Positions 1 to 5,633 of a DNA stretch of 5,699 nucleotides are shown here, one piece after another. The DNA comes from an uncultured Lachnospiraceae bacterium (GTDB taxonomy: Bacteria > Bacillota_A > Clostridia > Lachnospirales > Lachnospiraceae), in assembly GCA_900556645.1 (NCBI GenBank), contig USPJ01000103.1, positions 1-5,699 on the forward strand. The letters run 5' to 3'. A program made the translations under genes and the position numbers. Below the pieces are notes generated by a model. It did not search any database, had not been told where the DNA came from, and saw only the letters and a program-made list of their open reading frames with translations. Within the stretch, counting starts at the first letter, position 1; every line of letters begins with the position of its first letter.

Positions 1-552
1 AGAACTTTTCAGTTCCTGCGTATCAAAAAGATACATTCCCGAATTAATTTCACAGGACTTCAATTCCTCTTCACTGGCATCTTTATGCTCCACGCTTTTT
101 ACAAAGCTGCCTTCGGCGTCACGAATGATTCTTCCATATCCCGTCGGATCTTCTACCATGGCCGAAAGTACGGTCACCGCATTCTTCTTCTCTGTGTGAT
201 AATCGCAGAGTTTTTTCAAAGTATCTGCAGTAATCAACGGCGTATCTCCGCAGAGAATCAAAGTTTCTCCTTCTCCCTGCAAAAACTCGCCTGCACATTT
301 TACCGCATGCCCCGTGCCAAGCTGCTCCATCTGCAATGCATAGGTTACATCCTTATGCAATATCTTTTCTTCTACCACTTCATGTTTATATCCTACCACC
401 AGACAGACTTCCTCTGCTCCGGCACCTCTGGCTGCCTCAATCACATAGTCCACCAGACATTTATCTTCGATTGTATGTACTACTTTCGGCAGCTCCGATT
501 TCATTCTGGTTCCTTTTCCTGCTGCAAGTATTACGGCTCTTAACTGTTTCAT
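1..552 (-). CDS. glmU: Bifunctional GlmU, N-terminal uridylyltransferase part (cut by the window edge)
   Basis: Start and first 184 codons of GlmU; the gene continues beyond the left edge. GlmU acetylates glucosamine-1-phosphate and then uridylylates it, giving cytosolic UDP-GlcNAc for peptidoglycan. Only the uridylyltransferase (Rossmann-like) half is visible. Motifs seen in the translation are the nucleotide-binding loop LAAGKGTRMKS (residues 9-19) with K23 after it, QLGTGHA (77-83), GDTPLI (102-107, with D103 the expected Mg2+ ligand), GYGRI (138-142), SVEHKDA (153-159) and EINSGMY (168-174), all in the usual order and spacing. The ATG (550-552) is preceded by GGAGGAG, with 5 nt between its GGAGG core and the ATG. 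The acetyltransferase beta-helix would lie outside the window, so bifunctionality is assumed from the family. No frameshift is seen. The gene has its own promoter and is separated from spoVG by a terminator. Confidence 0.95.
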   Translation of the reverse strand, partial: MKQLRAVILAAGKGTRMKSELPKVVHTIEDKCLVDYVIEAARGAGAEEVCLVVGYKHEVVEEKILHKDVTYALQMEQLGTGHAVKCAGEFLQGEGETLILCGDTPLITADTLKKLCDYHTEKKNAVTVLSAMVEDPTGYGRIIRDAEGSFVKSVEHKDASEEELKSCEINSGMYLFDTQELKSS

Positions 553-586
553 GTTCTCCTCCATCTTCTCTGTTTCAGTAGAATCT

Positions 587-615
587 ATTTTACCTAAATT
601 TTTCTATTTTGTCAT
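587..615 (-). promoter_or_regulatory. Sigma-A type promoter of glmU
   Basis: Read on the minus strand, ATGACA (615-610) is followed by a 17-bp spacer and TAAAAT (592-587), each hexamer matching 5 of 6 consensus positions. It lies just past the T-tract of the spoVG terminator and about 35 bp before the glmU start codon. It gives glmU its own transcript. It is predicted from sequence alone. Confidence 0.7.
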
Positions 616-616
616 T

Positions 617-660
617 AAAAAAGCAAAAAAAGATACAGCCGGTTCTCCCTGACTGTATCT
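617..660 (-). terminator. Intrinsic terminator after spoVG
   Basis: On the minus strand an 8-bp perfect stem (AGATACAG at 660-653 with CTGTATCT at 638-631) extends inward by a T-G pair, a C-G pair, a bulged A and two G-C pairs, around a GAGAA loop. Two runs of six T follow (630-625 and 622-617), split by GC. This is a textbook Rho-independent terminator. It ends the glgC-glgD-spoVG transcript before glmU. Confidence 0.9.
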
Positions 661-666
661 CTTTTC

Positions 667-930
667 CTAATCTTCATTCATTGTTTCTAAGTATTTCTTA
701 ACAATCAAATCCTGAAGTTCCTGACGCATTGTCGAATCAATCGGATGGGCAATATCCCGATATCTTCCCTCGGCGGATTTCCGGCTTGGCATCGCAATAA
801 ACAATCCCTTCTCGCCTTCTATTACCTTGATATCGTGTACCACAAAAACCGAATCTATCGTAATGGAAACAACGGCTTTCATCTTACCCTCTTTTTCCAT
901 TTTCCTCACACGTACATCCGTAATTTCCAT
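667..930 (-). CDS. spoVG: SpoVG family regulator
   Basis: An 87-residue SpoVG homologue. The family is small, cytosolic and dimeric, and binds DNA and RNA. It was first described in Bacillus subtilis for roles in asymmetric septation and cortex formation, and it acts as a global regulator in other Firmicutes and spirochaetes. The hallmark block is clear: TDVRVRK (4-10), [16 protein letters not shown] (22-37), [10 protein letters not shown] (42-51) and YRDIAHPI (57-64), then a C-terminal helix with R69 and LQD (72-74). The basic S49-R50-K51 lies in the region linked to nucleic-acid binding. The protein is about 10 residues shorter than the B. subtilis one, lacking its acidic tail. AAGGGG lies 10 nt before the ATG. 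Only 35 bp separate it from glgD, and I found no sigma-H or sigma-A promoter there, so it is probably co-transcribed with glgCD. The target in this organism is unknown. Confidence 0.97.
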   Translation of the reverse strand: MEITDVRVRKMEKEGKMKAVVSITIDSVFVVHDIKVIEGEKGLFIAMPSRKSAEGRYRDIAHPIDSTMRQELQDLIVKKYLETMNED

Positions 931-965
931 ATCATCTCGTCCCCTTTCCGTTTCACATCATACTG

Positions 966-2084
966 CTAAAATATGTATCGCTCGTTGTGCTCCACTACTA
1001 CTTTCACGCCGTCCTCGCCGCAGTAATAGGTATTAGCACACAGCGTTCCCCTGCTCTCTACAATACAGTTTTCGATGTGCGTATTATCTCCGATATATAC
1101 ATCATTTAAGATAATTGAATTTTTAATCACACAGTTCTTTCCTACGAATACATTTTTGAAAAGAATGGAATTTTCCACTTTACTGTTCAGAATACATCCG
1201 CTGGATACCAAACTATTTTTGACTTCCGAACCGCTGTTATATTTTGCCGGAGGAAGGTCATCAATCTTGGAATAAATCTTCGGCTCACTTCGGAACATAT
1301 AGTTGCGGACATCTGCATTCAGAAAATCCATATTAGTCTTATAATAGGATTCTACTGTGGAAATATTGCTCCAATATCCATCCATCTTATATCCGTAAAT
1401 CCGTTTCAGATTCTTATAGCGAATCAATACGTCCGTTACAAAATCCCAGCGGTCTTCATCGGCTCCCTTTTCCAGCATTTCAATCAATGCTCTTCTTCGG
1501 ATGACATAGATTCCTGTGGAAACGGTGTTGGACTGTGCCACCATCGGCTTTTCTTCAAAATCGATAACTCTGGAATCCTCATTCATACGGATAGTTCCGA
1601 AACGGCACACATCATCCTCCGGTCCCATCTCCTTGCAAACCACTGTAATGTCAGCCTTTTTCTCAATATGGTAATCCAACACATCATTGTAATCCATCTT
1701 ATAGACACAATCTCCGCTGGCAATAATGACATATGGTTCATGGCTTCTCTTTAAAAATTCAATGTTCTGATAGATGGCGTCCGCAGTTCCCCGATACCAC
1801 CAACTGTTATTGGCTGTTACAGTAGGGGTAAATACATAGAGCCCACCTTGTTTTCTTCCGAAATCCCACCACTTGGAAGAGCTGAGATGTTCATTCAACG
1901 ATCTGGCATTGTACTGTGTCAGCACCGCTACCCTCTGGACATGTGAATTAGACATATTGCTCAATGCAAAGTCAATACAACGGTAGCTTCCGCCCACCGG
2001 CATAGCCGCAATCGCTCTTTTGTTGGAAAGTTCCCGCATACGGTTGTTATTTCCGCCTGCTAATATAAGTCCTAATGCTTTCAT
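966..2084 (-). CDS. glgD: ADP-glucose pyrophosphorylase, GlgD subunit (degenerate/regulatory)
   Basis: A 372-residue GlgD, the partner subunit of GlgC in the Firmicute enzyme making ADP-glucose from ATP and glucose-1-phosphate for glycogen. The N-terminal nucleotidyltransferase fold has LAGGNNNRM (8-16), where GlgC has GQGSRL, then NKRAIAAMP (21-29), IDFALSN (37-43), [12 protein letters not shown] (96-107), GDCVYKMDY (124-132) and FEEKP (176-180). A left-handed beta-helix of V/I-rich hexapeptides fills roughly 283-350. D125 and K179 of the active site remain. The AKPA lysine and proline are replaced (I25, A26), the loop glycine and serine are lost, and the second metal-binding Asp of the YWxDVGT motif is N240. 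This fits a weakly active or regulatory subunit, as known for GlgD of Geobacillus and streptococci. The start ATG overlaps the glgC stop by 4 bp (ATGA), and AGGTGA lies 6 nt upstream, suggesting translational coupling. Confidence 0.96.
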   Translation of the reverse strand: MKALGLILAGGNNNRMRELSNKRAIAAMPVGGSYRCIDFALSNMSNSHVQRVAVLTQYNARSLNEHLSSSKWWDFGRKQGGLYVFTPTVTANNSWWYRGTADAIYQNIEFLKRSHEPYVIIASGDCVYKMDYNDVLDYHIEKKADITVVCKEMGPEDDVCRFGTIRMNEDSRVIDFEEKPMVAQSNTVSTGIYVIRRRALIEMLEKGADEDRWDFVTDVLIRYKNLKRIYGYKMDGYWSNISTVESYYKTNMDFLNADVRNYMFRSEPKIYSKIDDLPPAKYNSGSEVKNSLVSSGCILNSKVENSILFKNVFVGKNCVIKNSIILNDVYIGDNTHIENCIVESRGTLCANTYYCGEDGVKVVVEHNERYIF

Positions 2085-3355
2085 TGTCTGTCACCTGCCT
2101 TAATAATGTATTCCCCTGACTCTAAAATTCCATTTGGATAGTCAGCTTTCTCTGTCTGTCCCGAAATTGCTGTATTCTTTCCAACTTTCACGCCAGACGG
2201 AATACTGGAATCTTCTCCTACAGTTACCAGACCGAAAGCATAGATGCTCTCGTTTAGTTTGCTCGGTGCCTCTTGACCGATTCCCAGCTGTACGCCATCA
2301 CCAATCACTACGTTTTCTGCCACGATGGATTTGTCAATGATGACATTCTCACCTATGGTAGTATTTGCCATAATGATAGAATCCCGAATGACACTGCCCT
2401 TTCCGACTTTGACACCTGCTCCTATGACTGAGTTACGAATTTCTCCGTATATCTCACTACCTTCTCCGATAATACTCTTATCTACCACTGCTTCGGCGGA
2501 GAGATACTGTGGTTCAAATATCTCACTCTTAGTATAAATTTTCCAATACTCCTCATAGAGGTTAAATTCCGGTATCAAATCAATTAATTCCATGTTTGCT
2601 TCCCAATAGGAGCCCAACGTTCCTACATCTTTCCAATATCCGTTGTACTCATATGCAAACAGGTTCTTTTTGCCTTCATGGCAATATGGGATGATATGTT
2701 TTCCGAAATCGCAATTACTCTGGTCTTTCATGGAAATCAATGCTTCTCTCAATACCTTCCATGTAAAGATATAAATTCCCATGGATGCCAGATTGCTTCT
2801 TGGCTGTGCCGGTTTTTCTTCAAATTCGAGAATTCTCTTATCCTCATCTGTGATGACAATACCAAAACGGCTGGCCTCTTCTATAGGAACCGGCATCGTT
2901 GCAATGGTAACATCTGCCTGATTCTCTTTGTGGAAATCAAGCATTACCTCATAATCCATCTTATAAATATGATCTCCTGAAAGAATCAGCACATACTCCG
3001 GATTATAGGTATCAATGTAGTTCATATTCTGGTATATGGCATTGGCAGTACCTGAATACCATTCGCTGTTGTCGCTTCTTTCATAAGGCGGAAGTACCGT
3101 CACTCCTCCGTTATTTCGGTCCAAATCCCACGGTATGCCGATACCGATATGTGTATTCAATCTCAACGGCTGGTATTGTGTCAATACACCCACCGTATCA
3201 ATCCCCGAATTAATACAGTTGCTCAAAGGAAAATCTATGATACGATATTTTCCTCCAAAAGCCACTGCCGGCTTCGCAACCGACGAGGTAAGGACCCCCA
3301 GACGGCTTCCCTGTCCTCCTGCCAAAAGCATTGCAATCATCTCTTTATTAGCCAC
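2081..3355 (-). CDS. glgC: Glucose-1-phosphate adenylyltransferase, catalytic GlgC subunit
   Basis: GlgC, 424 residues from the chosen start (E. coli 431). It catalyses ATP + glucose-1-phosphate to ADP-glucose + PPi, the committed step of bacterial glycogen (granulose) synthesis. Motifs, numbered from the GTG at 3355, are LAGGQGSRL (11-19), [16 protein letters not shown] (27-42), [12 protein letters not shown] (99-110), GDHIYKMDY (127-135, catalytic D128), the [11 protein letters not shown] block (155-165), FEEKP (178-182, glucose-phosphate lysine K181), DFGK (216-219) and YWKDVGT (240-246, second metal Asp D243). A left-handed beta-helix domain follows. All catalytic residues are present. 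E. coli Lys39-Arg40 of the fructose-bisphosphate activator site correspond to Ser25-Val26, so that activation is unlikely. An upstream in-frame GTG at 3362-3364 would add three residues but lies inside the Shine-Dalgarno sequence, so I prefer 3355. It is first in an operon with glgD and spoVG. No glgA, glgB or glgP is in the window. Confidence 0.97.
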   Translation of the reverse strand: MANKEMIAMLLAGGQGSRLGVLTSSVAKPAVAFGGKYRIIDFPLSNCINSGIDTVGVLTQYQPLRLNTHIGIGIPWDLDRNNGGVTVLPPYERSDNSEWYSGTANAIYQNMNYIDTYNPEYVLILSGDHIYKMDYEVMLDFHKENQADVTIATMPVPIEEASRFGIVITDEDKRILEFEEKPAQPRSNLASMGIYIFTWKVLREALISMKDQSNCDFGKHIIPYCHEGKKNLFAYEYNGYWKDVGTLGSYWEANMELIDLIPEFNLYEEYWKIYTKSEIFEPQYLSAEAVVDKSIIGEGSEIYGEIRNSVIGAGVKVGKGSVIRDSIIMANTTIGENVIIDKSIVAENVVIGDGVQLGIGQEAPSKLNESIYAFGLVTVGEDSSIPSGVKVGKNTAISGQTEKADYPNGILESGEYIIKAGDRQ

Positions 3356-3360
3356 GTCTA

Positions 3361-3368
3361 TCACCTCT
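3361..3368 (-). promoter_or_regulatory. Ribosome binding site deciding the glgC start
   Basis: AGAGGTGA on the minus strand, 5 nt before the GTG at 3355-3353. The alternative in-frame GTG (3364-3362) is part of this element and has no separate ribosome binding site, so the shorter reading is favoured. Confidence 0.7.
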
Positions 3369-3394
3369 TTATATTGCTGTTTTACGTTGTAATA

Positions 3395-3424
3395 ATTATA
3401 TCATATACCTTTCTGTCTTTTCAA
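3395..3424 (-). promoter_or_regulatory. Extended -10 promoter of glgC-glgD-spoVG
   Basis: On the minus strand, TTGAAA (3424-3419), an 18-bp spacer and a perfect TATAAT (3400-3395), with the extended -10 TG at 3403-3402. Transcription should start near 3388, giving a leader of about 33 nt. This is a strong vegetative-type promoter rather than a sporulation sigma-factor promoter. Confidence 0.8.
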
Positions 3425-3553
3425 CAACCTATACAATATTTATCCGAATTTTTTCCTTTTTTTGTAAAATTTGACATAAATTACATGTCGTTTTTACATT
3501 GTGGTAGACACCTTGATACAAAAAACTTTTTCTTCTGTTTTATTTCATTTTGG

Positions 3554-3587
3554 AAAATTCAAACATTTTATTTTCGTTTGCAATTTT
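3554..3587. repeat. Operator-like inverted repeat over the murC -35 region
   Basis: AAAATTCAAAC (3554-3564) is repeated in inverse as GTTTG-c-AATTTT (3576-3587): 11 paired positions with one extra C, around an 11-bp centre. The right arm covers the murC -35 hexamer. The position suits a repressor site, but the AT-rich background makes chance possible and no regulator is identified. Confidence 0.4.
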
Positions 3588-3605
3588 TACAGATAGGGTT
3601 ATAAT
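3577..3605 (+). promoter_or_regulatory. Promoter of murC
   Basis: A perfect TATAAT at 3600-3605 with a weak -35, either TTTGCA (3577-3582, 17-bp spacer) or TTGCAA (3578-3583, 16-bp spacer). The start point would be near 3612, giving a leader of about 46 nt before the murC ATG. Confidence 0.7.
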
Positions 3606-3657
3606 ATATTAGATAAATATGCATGTAGTTTTATAGATAGAATGGACAGGTAAAAAA

Positions 3658-5037
3658 ATGTATCAAATTAATTTTAATAATCCAATTCATATTCATTTTA
3701 TCGGTATCGGCGGCATCAGCATGAGCGGACTGGCCGAGATTCTTCTCGGCGAGGATTTTGTCATTTCCGGTTCCGATTCCAAATCCAGTCCTCTTACCCA
3801 GGCACTGGAGAAAAAGGGAGCCACCATCTATTACGGACAGCGTGCCACAAACATTACCGATGACGTAGATGTTGTGGTATATACCGCAGCTATCCATCCT
3901 GACAACCCGGAATTTGCCTGTGCAAAGGAAAAAGGACTTCCAATGCTCACACGTGCAGAGCTTCTCGGACAGATCATGAGGAATTATGATACTCCTGTTG
4001 CCATTTCCGGAACTCATGGAAAAACAACCACGACATCTATGGTATCTCACATTCTTCTTGCAGGAGACTGTGACCCGACCATCAGTGTGGGAGGTATTCT
4101 TCCTGCTATCGGCGGAAACATCCGCGTAGGCAATTCTGAGACTTTTGTCACAGAAGCCTGCGAATACACAAACAGCTTTCTGAGCTTTTTCCCGAAGATC
4201 AGTATTATCCTGAATATGGATGCAGACCATCTGGATTTCTTTAAGGATATTGACGATATCCGTCATTCCTTCCGCCGCTTTGCAGAGCTTCTTCCTGCTG
4301 ACGGTACACTGATCATCAATGCAGATACTCCGAAATATGAAGATATCATCCGGGATCTTCCATGTAATGTGATCACTTATGGTCTGGAACATGATGCAGA
4401 TTATCAGGCAGCAGATATCACTTATGACAAATATGGACATGCTTCCTTCTCCGTTCTGCGCAATGGCGTTAAGGTTGGCAGCTATTATCTGAAAGTGCCG
4501 GGCATCCACAATGTTTCCAATGCACTGGCAGCAATTGCCCTCGGTCATCTTCTTGGTCTTTCCGAAGAAGTGATCATCAAGGGACTTGGAAGTTTCACAG
4601 GAACAGACCGCCGTTTCCAGTATAAAGGAGAAGTTGCAGGGGTTACGATCGTAGACGATTATGCACATCATCCTACAGAAATTGAAGCAACTCTTCATGC
4701 CGCACACAATTATCCCCATAAGAAATTATGGTGTGTATTCCAGCCACATACATATACCCGTACCAAAGCTCTGCTTCCGGAGTTTGCCAAAGCACTCAGC
4801 CTGGCAGATCATGTGGTAGTTGCGGATATTTATGCAGCAAGAGAAACCGATACTCTGGGAATTTCTTCTGAAGATCTGCAGAAGCGTATTCAGGAACTGG
4901 GAACTCCCTGCGAGTATTTCCCTACCTTTGATGAGATTGAGAATTATCTGCTCTCCAACTGCCAGGAGGGTGATCTGCTCATCACCATGGGAGCCGGAGA
5001 TGTTGTAAATATCGGGGAGCATCTGCTGGGTAAATAA
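3658..5037 (+). CDS. murC: UDP-N-acetylmuramate--L-alanine ligase MurC
   Basis: Complete 459-residue MurC, the usual family length. It ligates L-alanine to UDP-MurNAc using ATP, the first amino-acid addition in cytosolic peptidoglycan precursor synthesis. The N-terminal Rossmann domain opens with GIGGISMSGLA (16-26). The central Mur ligase domain has the P-loop GTHGKTTTT (118-126, K122), TEACEY (165-170) and NMDADHLD (186-193). HNVSNALAA (284-292) is the conserved Mur family ATP-binding block, and DDYAHHPTEIEAT (333-345) lies in the C-terminal substrate-binding domain. No key residue is missing. The start is preceded only by a weak GGACAGG, with its last AGG 7 nt from the ATG. A four-codon frame (ATG GAC AGG stop, 3642-3653) lies just upstream, which may mean modest translation. 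It stands alone, divergent from glgC, and is ended by a strong terminator. The long antisense open frame inside it is a shadow. Confidence 0.98.
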   Translation: MYQINFNNPIHIHFIGIGGISMSGLAEILLGEDFVISGSDSKSSPLTQALEKKGATIYYGQRATNITDDVDVVVYTAAIHPDNPEFACAKEKGLPMLTRAELLGQIMRNYDTPVAISGTHGKTTTTSMVSHILLAGDCDPTISVGGILPAIGGNIRVGNSETFVTEACEYTNSFLSFFPKISIILNMDADHLDFFKDIDDIRHSFRRFAELLPADGTLIINADTPKYEDIIRDLPCNVITYGLEHDADYQAADITYDKYGHASFSVLRNGVKVGSYYLKVPGIHNVSNALAAIALGHLLGLSEEVIIKGLGSFTGTDRRFQYKGEVAGVTIVDDYAHHPTEIEATLHAAHNYPHKKLWCVFQPHTYTRTKALLPEFAKALSLADHVVVADIYAARETDTLGISSEDLQKRIQELGTPCEYFPTFDEIENYLLSNCQEGDLLITMGAGDVVNIGEHLLGK

Positions 5038-5051
5038 TGTTTCTGACGGAC

Positions 5052-5077
5052 AACTTCCTATTATAATAGGCAGTTTT
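5052..5077 (+). terminator. Weak terminator-like hairpin after murC
   Basis: AACT, a mismatch, then CCTAT-tata-ATAGG, a mismatch and AGTT followed by a short T-run (5074-5077). The centre is a perfect 14-bp palindrome (5057-5070). The AT-rich stem and short T-run suggest at most partial termination. Confidence 0.4.
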
Positions 5078-5127
5078 CAGACAGTTATTTGCAATCCTCT
5101 GCCTGACATAAATATCAGCAATTTACA

Positions 5128-5171
5128 CAGGACAATTCGGAAAATAATTTTTCAGAATTGTCCTGTTTTTT
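5128..5171 (+). terminator. Strong intrinsic terminator of murC
   Basis: A perfect 11-bp stem (CAGGACAATTC at 5128-5138 with GAATTGTCCTG at 5155-5165), a G/A mismatch, then five more pairs (GAAAA with TTTTC) around a TAAT loop. Six T follow (5166-5171). It isolates murC from the regulatory region to its right. Confidence 0.92.
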
Positions 5172-5182
5172 ACAACCGCCCA

Positions 5183-5200
5183 ACTTATAGCACTTATAGC
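5183..5200. repeat. Perfect 9-bp tandem duplication
   Basis: ACTTATAGC occurs twice head to tail (5183-5191 and 5192-5200), just after the murC terminator. No function is assigned; replication slippage or a protein-binding repeat are both possible. Confidence 0.5.
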
Positions 5201-5230
5201 AATAGAAGATACTGAACACTTGTGTCTCTG

Positions 5231-5258
5231 TCGACAATTTCCATTAAAAAGTTATAAA
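5231..5258 (+). promoter_or_regulatory. Possible sigma-A promoter upstream of DnaA-box cluster 1
   Basis: TCGACA (5231-5236), a 16-bp spacer and TATAAA (5253-5258), each hexamer 5 of 6 to consensus. The -35 overlaps the palindrome TGTCGACA (5229-5236), which is also one base short of a Spo0A box. A transcript would begin near 5265 and run into the DnaA boxes. Confidence 0.4.
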
Positions 5259-5306
5259 CATTTTATCCCCCTCAATTCTTCCTTTATTTATAACAGTTCA
5301 GATCAC

Positions 5307-5375
5307 TTATCCACATTTTCCACATCGTTATACACATTTTCATCTGCCTGCATATGTGGATGTATATGTGCATAA
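5307..5375. promoter_or_regulatory. DnaA-box cluster 1
   Basis: Perfect matches to TTATNCACA at 5307-5315 (+, TTATCCACA), 5328-5336 (+, TTATACACA) and 5367-5375 (-, TTATGCACA). A one-mismatch box TTTTCCACA abuts the first at 5316-5324 (+), and a two-mismatch box lies at 5355-5363 (-, ACATCCACA). Such density is typical of oriC or of DnaA-controlled promoters. The boxes are read directly; origin function is inferred. Confidence 0.85.
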
Positions 5376-5389
5376 ATCACTTAACATAA

Positions 5390-5396
5390 TTCGACA
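5390..5396 (-). promoter_or_regulatory. Candidate Spo0A box 1
   Basis: TTCGACA on the plus strand is the exact complement of the 0A-box consensus TGTCGAA. It starts 15 bp past the last box of DnaA cluster 1. In B. subtilis, Spo0A binds such boxes within oriC. Function here is inferred, and a 7-bp match alone is weak. Confidence 0.4.
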
Positions 5397-5425
5397 TTAT
5401 TCGTCCCCGTAATACTCCGTTTTTC

Positions 5426-5448
5426 CCTGAAATTCAACATTTTTCAGG
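5426..5448. repeat. Hairpin between the two DnaA-box clusters
   Basis: CCTGAAA (5426-5432) pairs perfectly with TTTCAGG (5442-5448) around a 9-nt loop. It lies in the AT-rich spacer between the clusters. There is no good T-tract on either strand, so it is not called a terminator. Confidence 0.5.
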
Positions 5449-5475
5449 TTTCCAATAATATATACCACATTTCAC

Positions 5476-5517
5476 CTTTCCACATTATCCACATTATCCA
5501 CATTCAAATGTGGATGA
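5476..5517. promoter_or_regulatory. DnaA-box cluster 2 (tandem 9-mers plus inverted box)
   Basis: Two perfect TTATCCACA boxes lie head to tail with no gap (5485-5493 and 5494-5502). A two-mismatch CTTTCCACA in the same register (5476-5484) comes directly before them. An inverted one-mismatch box follows at 5509-5517 (-, TCATCCACA). The last two boxes form a 9+2+9 bp perfect inverted repeat (5496-5515). This is strong evidence for a DnaA assembly site. Confidence 0.88.
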
Positions 5518-5521
5518 AATC

Positions 5522-5528
5522 TTCGACA
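5522..5528 (-). promoter_or_regulatory. Candidate Spo0A box 2
   Basis: A second exact TTCGACA (complement of TGTCGAA), only 4 bp past the last box of DnaA cluster 2 and about 35 bp before the -10 at 5563. Its spacing relative to the DnaA boxes echoes candidate box 1. Confidence 0.4.
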
Positions 5529-5559
5529 AAAATCCCCTATTCTCTTTTAAAAAATGTTG

Positions 5560-5568
5560 TGCTATAAT
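5560..5568 (+). promoter_or_regulatory. Extended -10 promoter pointing out of the window
   Basis: TGCTATAAT: a perfect TATAAT (5563-5568) with the extended -10 TG. The -35 position (TTCTCT, 17-bp spacer) is poor. Transcription would begin near 5575, at the base of the first of two hairpins, with a leader of at least 125 nt. DnaA cluster 2 and candidate Spo0A box 2 lie just upstream, where they could control it. Confidence 0.6.
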
Positions 5569-5573
5569 TCATA

Positions 5574-5632
5574 GATATCAAGTCAGAGGAAAAATATCTT
5601 TTTTTACTCTGACATCTTATTATTATGATATC
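5574..5632 (+). other. Leader hairpin A
   Basis: GTCAGAG (5582-5588) pairs with CTCTGAC (5607-5613). Inside, AAAAA pairs with TTTTT around a TATC loop. Outside, GATATCA (5574-5580) can pair with TGATATC (5626-5632). It starts where the promoter at 5560-5568 would begin its transcript. It matches no riboswitch or ncRNA family I recognise. Confidence 0.45.
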
Positions 5633-5633
5633 A

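Larger units (their letters stand above)
3356..3657. other. Divergent intergenic region between glgC and murC
   Basis: About 300 bp of AT-rich DNA with no credible gene. It carries the leftward glgC promoter (3395-3424) and the rightward murC promoter (3577-3605). Between them are a perfect TTGACA at 3471-3476 (plus strand) with only a poor -10 (TACATT, 3495-3500, 18-bp spacer) and a short inverted repeat GACAT/ATGTC (3473-3477 and 3485-3489) overlapping it. I assign no function to the 3425-3553 stretch. Confidence 0.75.

Noticed and set aside
85..543. Plus-strand open frame of 152 codons
   Set aside because: It lies opposite the GlmU N-terminal domain, whose motifs are complete on the minus strand.
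730..736. Perfect Spo0A box TGTCGAA
   Set aside because: It lies within spoVG codons for Asp-Ser-Thr (65-67), away from any promoter, so it is probably chance. It serves as a caution for the other 0A-box calls.
931..965. Sigma-H promoter of spoVG as in B. subtilis
   Set aside because: I looked for an AGGA-type -35 and a GAAT-type -10 before spoVG, including the end of glgD, and found no convincing pair. A TATGAT at about 953-948 lacks a -35.
3471..3500. Promoter from the perfect TTGACA at 3471
   Set aside because: The best -10 at allowed spacing (TACATT, 18 bp) matches only 4 of 6, and a better promoter lies closer to murC.
3631..4719. Long minus-strand open frame of 362 codons opposite murC
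   Set aside because: It is antisense to an unmistakable MurC, has no family signature, is cysteine-rich and low in conserved character, and is best explained as a shadow frame.
5614..5630. DnaA-trio-like repeats (TAATAATAAG on the minus strand)
   Set aside because: Trios should follow a DnaA box and a GC-rich spacer closely, but the nearest box is about 100 bp away and on the wrong side.
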